Shown piece by piece: positions 4,543 to 6,250 of a stretch of 6,250 nt of DNA (the stretch's first letter is position 1; each line of letters opens with the position of its first letter). The notes beneath the pieces were generated by a model. That model was given only the letters and a program-made list of their open reading frames with translations, had not been told where the DNA came from and ran no database searches. The stretch is from positions 1-6,250 of the forward strand of contig JAPUJS010000485.1 of assembly GCA_027296045.1 (NCBI GenBank), written 5' to 3'. Both the position numbers and the translations under genes were made by a program. Source of the DNA: a bacterium. GTDB lineage: Bacteria > Latescibacterota > UBA2968.

Positions 4543-5832
4543 ATGTTTCCCCGGGAGAAGAATGCCCGGTTCAATTACCTGATGGGGGTTTTGAACGGGG
4601 GGATTTTTGGGTTTGGCACATCGTTTTTAGATCCTACAACGGTGTTGCCTGTTTTTATTCGACATTTTACAAACTCCGATACACTGGTGGGCCTGGCCAG
4701 TTCTCTGCACCGGACGGGCTGGCATTTGCCGCAATTGCTGGTTGCAGGGTATCTGGAACGGCGGAGGTTCAGGCTACCCATTTACGTGCGTGCCAATATT
4801 GTCCGGATGACATTGATCTGGCTGACAGTGCCCCTGATTGCGTGGTATGGCCTGGAGCAGCCAGGGTTGGTGTTGAGTGGGTTTCTGATTCTATTTGGCG
4901 TGGCTTCTCTTTGTGGAGGAGCGTCGGGACTTGCGTATACCGATATTGTTGGAAAATCCATTCCCCGGTCTCACACGGGGATGTTTTATGCCACCCGGTC
5001 GTGTATGGGCGGGGTGGTGAGGATTTTTGCGGGGGTACTCAATCTGCATCTTCTGCCAGCTGAAAGTGGCTATGTTTTCCCAGCCAACTACGCGGTGATC
5101 TTTGCCCTGGGCACGGGAATGATGTGTCTTGGAATCGGGTGTTTTAGTTTGGTCAGAGAGCCCGAAGGGCAGGTCAGTAAAACCCATCGAAGTTTTGTGC
5201 GGGTGATTCGGGAAGTGCCGGGGTTGTTACGATTGGATCCCAACTTCAGAAAATTTCTGATGGTTCAGGTGCTGGCTTCCGGCATCGGTTTTTCACTGCC
5301 CTTTTACGTGGTTTTTGCCCGGGAAACATTCCAGGTGCCTGAAAGTTCGGTCGGGGTTTTTCTGGCGGTGCAGACGGTTGGATCGGCGATTTTTAATGTG
5401 GTGTGGGGCCGCATTTCTGTGACCCAGGGGAATCATCGTGTGGTGTTATTTGCCGTTTTAGGCGTGGCGGTCATTCCGATTTTGGCACTGATTCTCAGCA
5501 GCCAGGCAGCACTGATTCAGCAGGGAGATGGTTGGGTGGTGACGGTCTGTTTTTCACCGATCTTTCTGCTGATTGGCGGGACGACAACGGGAATTTTTAT
5601 TGGATTTAAAAGCTATCTGCTGGATATTGCGCCCGAAGAACGGCGGCCGACCTATGTGGGAATTACCAACACGGTTCTGGGGGTCGGATCTCTTTATCCC
5701 GTTTTTGGGGGCGTGCTGGCCGACCTGCTAAATCTTCAAGGTGTTTTTGCTCTGTCTGCGGTGACCGTCTGTGCCGGTGTCTGGTTGAGTTTGCGCTTGA
5801 AAGCATCCCCTAAAAAGTCTGGAGGTCCATAA
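4543..5832 (+). CDS. MFS transporter, probable importer partnered with a sulfatase
   Basis: This 429-residue inner-membrane protein has about twelve hydrophobic segments, near residues 12-38, 46-70, 78-103, 108-132, 147-170, 180-204, 236-258, 268-290, 299-320, 333-356, 370-393 and 398-418. The long polar central loop (205-235) between helices 6 and 7 is the classic mark of the major facilitator superfamily. Basic residues in the loop after helix 2 (YLERRRFRLP, 70-79) and in DIAPEERRPTYVG (361-373) after helix 10 sit where the family's conserved cytoplasmic loop motifs fall. The start has an excellent ribosome site (GGGAGG with TGAG before the ATG). It ends in a TAATG overlap with the sulfatase gene and is the first gene from the promoter at 4459. 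Substrate cannot be read; the sulfatase partner makes a sulfated sugar, glycan fragment or ester plausible, but export of a product is also possible. Confidence 0.85.
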   Translation: MFPREKNARFNYLMGVLNGGIFGFGTSFLDPTTVLPVFIRHFTNSDTLVGLASSLHRTGWHLPQLLVAGYLERRRFRLPIYVRANIVRMTLIWLTVPLIAWYGLEQPGLVLSGFLILFGVASLCGGASGLAYTDIVGKSIPRSHTGMFYATRSCMGGVVRIFAGVLNLHLLPAESGYVFPANYAVIFALGTGMMCLGIGCFSLVREPEGQVSKTHRSFVRVIREVPGLLRLDPNFRKFLMVQVLASGIGFSLPFYVVFARETFQVPESSVGVFLAVQTVGSAIFNVVWGRISVTQGNHRVVLFAVLGVAVIPILALILSSQAALIQQGDGWVVTVCFSPIFLLIGGTTTGIFIGFKSYLLDIAPEERRPTYVGITNTVLGVGSLYPVFGGVLADLLNLQGVFALSAVTVCAGVWLSLRLKASPKKSGGP

Positions 5833-5834
5833 TG
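5821..5834 (+). promoter_or_regulatory. Coupled ribosome site and TAATG overlap between transporter and sulfatase
   Basis: GGAGG (5821-5825) lies inside the last codons of the transporter gene, six bases before the ATG at 5832-5834. The ATG shares its A with the transporter stop codon TAA (5830-5832). This arrangement favours reinitiation and matched amounts of the two proteins. Confidence 0.85.
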
Positions 5835-6250
5835 GCTGACGAACGACCGAATGTGCTGCTGATTTCCATCCACGATCTGAACACCCATCTCGGGTGTTAC
5901 GGCAATGGGGTGGTGCAGTCACCCCACCTGGACCGGCTGGCAAGTCGGGGGCGGGTGTTTCAGAATCACGTCTGCAATTACCCGCTCTGTGGCCCGAGCC
6001 GGGCGTCTCTGCTGACTGGACGGCGGCCCGATTCAACGCAAGTGCTGGACAACATGGGCTGGTTTCGAGATGCGTTGCCCGATGTGGTGACCCTGCCGGC
6101 GCACTTTAAAGCCGATGGATACTGGACAGCGAAACGGGGCACGGTGTTCCACGGGGGCCTGGACGATGAAGCGGCCTGGGATGTGGGGGGCAAGTTTACG
6201 GGACCTCGACCCGGGCGAACACCCGATCAGCAGAAGGAACGGGAAGTTCG
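5832..6250 (+). CDS. Sulfatase, N-terminal part (runs off the right edge)
   Basis: The first 139 codons of a type I (formylglycine-dependent) sulfatase of the alkaline phosphatase superfamily are present. NVLLISIHDLNTHLGCYGNG (7-26) is the first strand with the metal site. SPHLDRLASRGRVFQNHV (30-47) and CGPSRASLLTGRRP (53-66) match the sulfatase signature CxPSRxxxLTG, with Cys53 the residue to be oxidised to formylglycine by a maturation enzyme encoded elsewhere. LPAHFKADGYWTAKRGTVFHGG (88-109) fits the second signature region with its lysine and histidine, as in iduronate-2-sulfatase-like members. The usual Asp-Asp metal pair reads His14-Asp15. The sequence begins MADERPNVLL with no signal peptide, so the enzyme should be cytosolic unless exported otherwise. 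That fits import of a sulfated substrate by the MFS partner. Expected full length is about 450-520 residues, so most of the gene lies outside. Confidence 0.9.
   Translation, partial: MADERPNVLLISIHDLNTHLGCYGNGVVQSPHLDRLASRGRVFQNHVCNYPLCGPSRASLLTGRRPDSTQVLDNMGWFRDALPDVVTLPAHFKADGYWTAKRGTVFHGGLDDEAAWDVGGKFTGPRPGRTPDQQKEREV

Noticed and set aside
1..6250. CRISPR arrays, tRNA or rRNA genes, insertion sequences
   Set aside because: No regularly spaced direct repeats, no cloverleaf-type sequences or rRNA segments, and no transposase frames or terminal inverted repeats with target duplications were found on reading both strands.

Overview
The window holds five complete genes and two partial ones from an uncultured-looking bacterium of mid GC content. 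Sigma70-type promoters, good Shine-Dalgarno sites and intrinsic terminators are visible. The mix of a KamA-family aminomutase, a Uma2 nuclease, a nucleoside deoxyribosyltransferase and an MFS/sulfatase pair resembles marine or sponge-associated lineages such as Poribacteria, Latescibacteria or PVC-like bacteria. That placement is a weak inference, because no marker gene is present.

Layout, left to right. (1) 1-38, minus strand: possible start of a divergently transcribed exported protein, cut by the window edge. (2) 268-1644, plus: a KamA/lysine 2,3-aminomutase-family radical SAM enzyme with its cluster, PLP and lysine-binding residues intact, followed by a clear terminator. (3) 1770-1865: AT-rich control region with two identical 14-bp palindromes, one of them over the -10 region of a promoter. 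(4) 1901-3016, plus: an XRE-type HTH protein whose C-terminal two thirds align by eye with the first AAA+ module (D1) of ClpA/B/C disaggregases, with Walker A, Walker B and arginine-finger residues all lost. A canonical A_AAA_AAG slippery heptamer lies at the junction of the two parts. (5) 3018-3569, minus, convergent and 1 bp away: Uma2-family nuclease with its own near-consensus promoter. (6) 3653-4123, minus: nucleoside 2-deoxyribosyltransferase with a GTG start. (7) 4124-4542: gene-free spacer with a REP-like hairpin, a 17-bp perfect terminator-type hairpin lacking an obvious parent gene, and the promoter of the next operon. (8) 4543-5832 and 5832 to the right edge, plus: MFS transporter and sulfatase with TAATG stop/start overlap, forming a translationally coupled operon. 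The sulfatase has no signal peptide, so import followed by cytosolic desulfation is the natural reading.

The most unusual item is the HTH/dead-Clp protein. Its fusion architecture, the retained pore loop beside lost ATPase residues, the operator-like palindromes and the possible frameshift that would release the HTH alone together suggest a pseudo-ATPase-based transcription regulator. Family assignments come from reading motifs, not from database searches.
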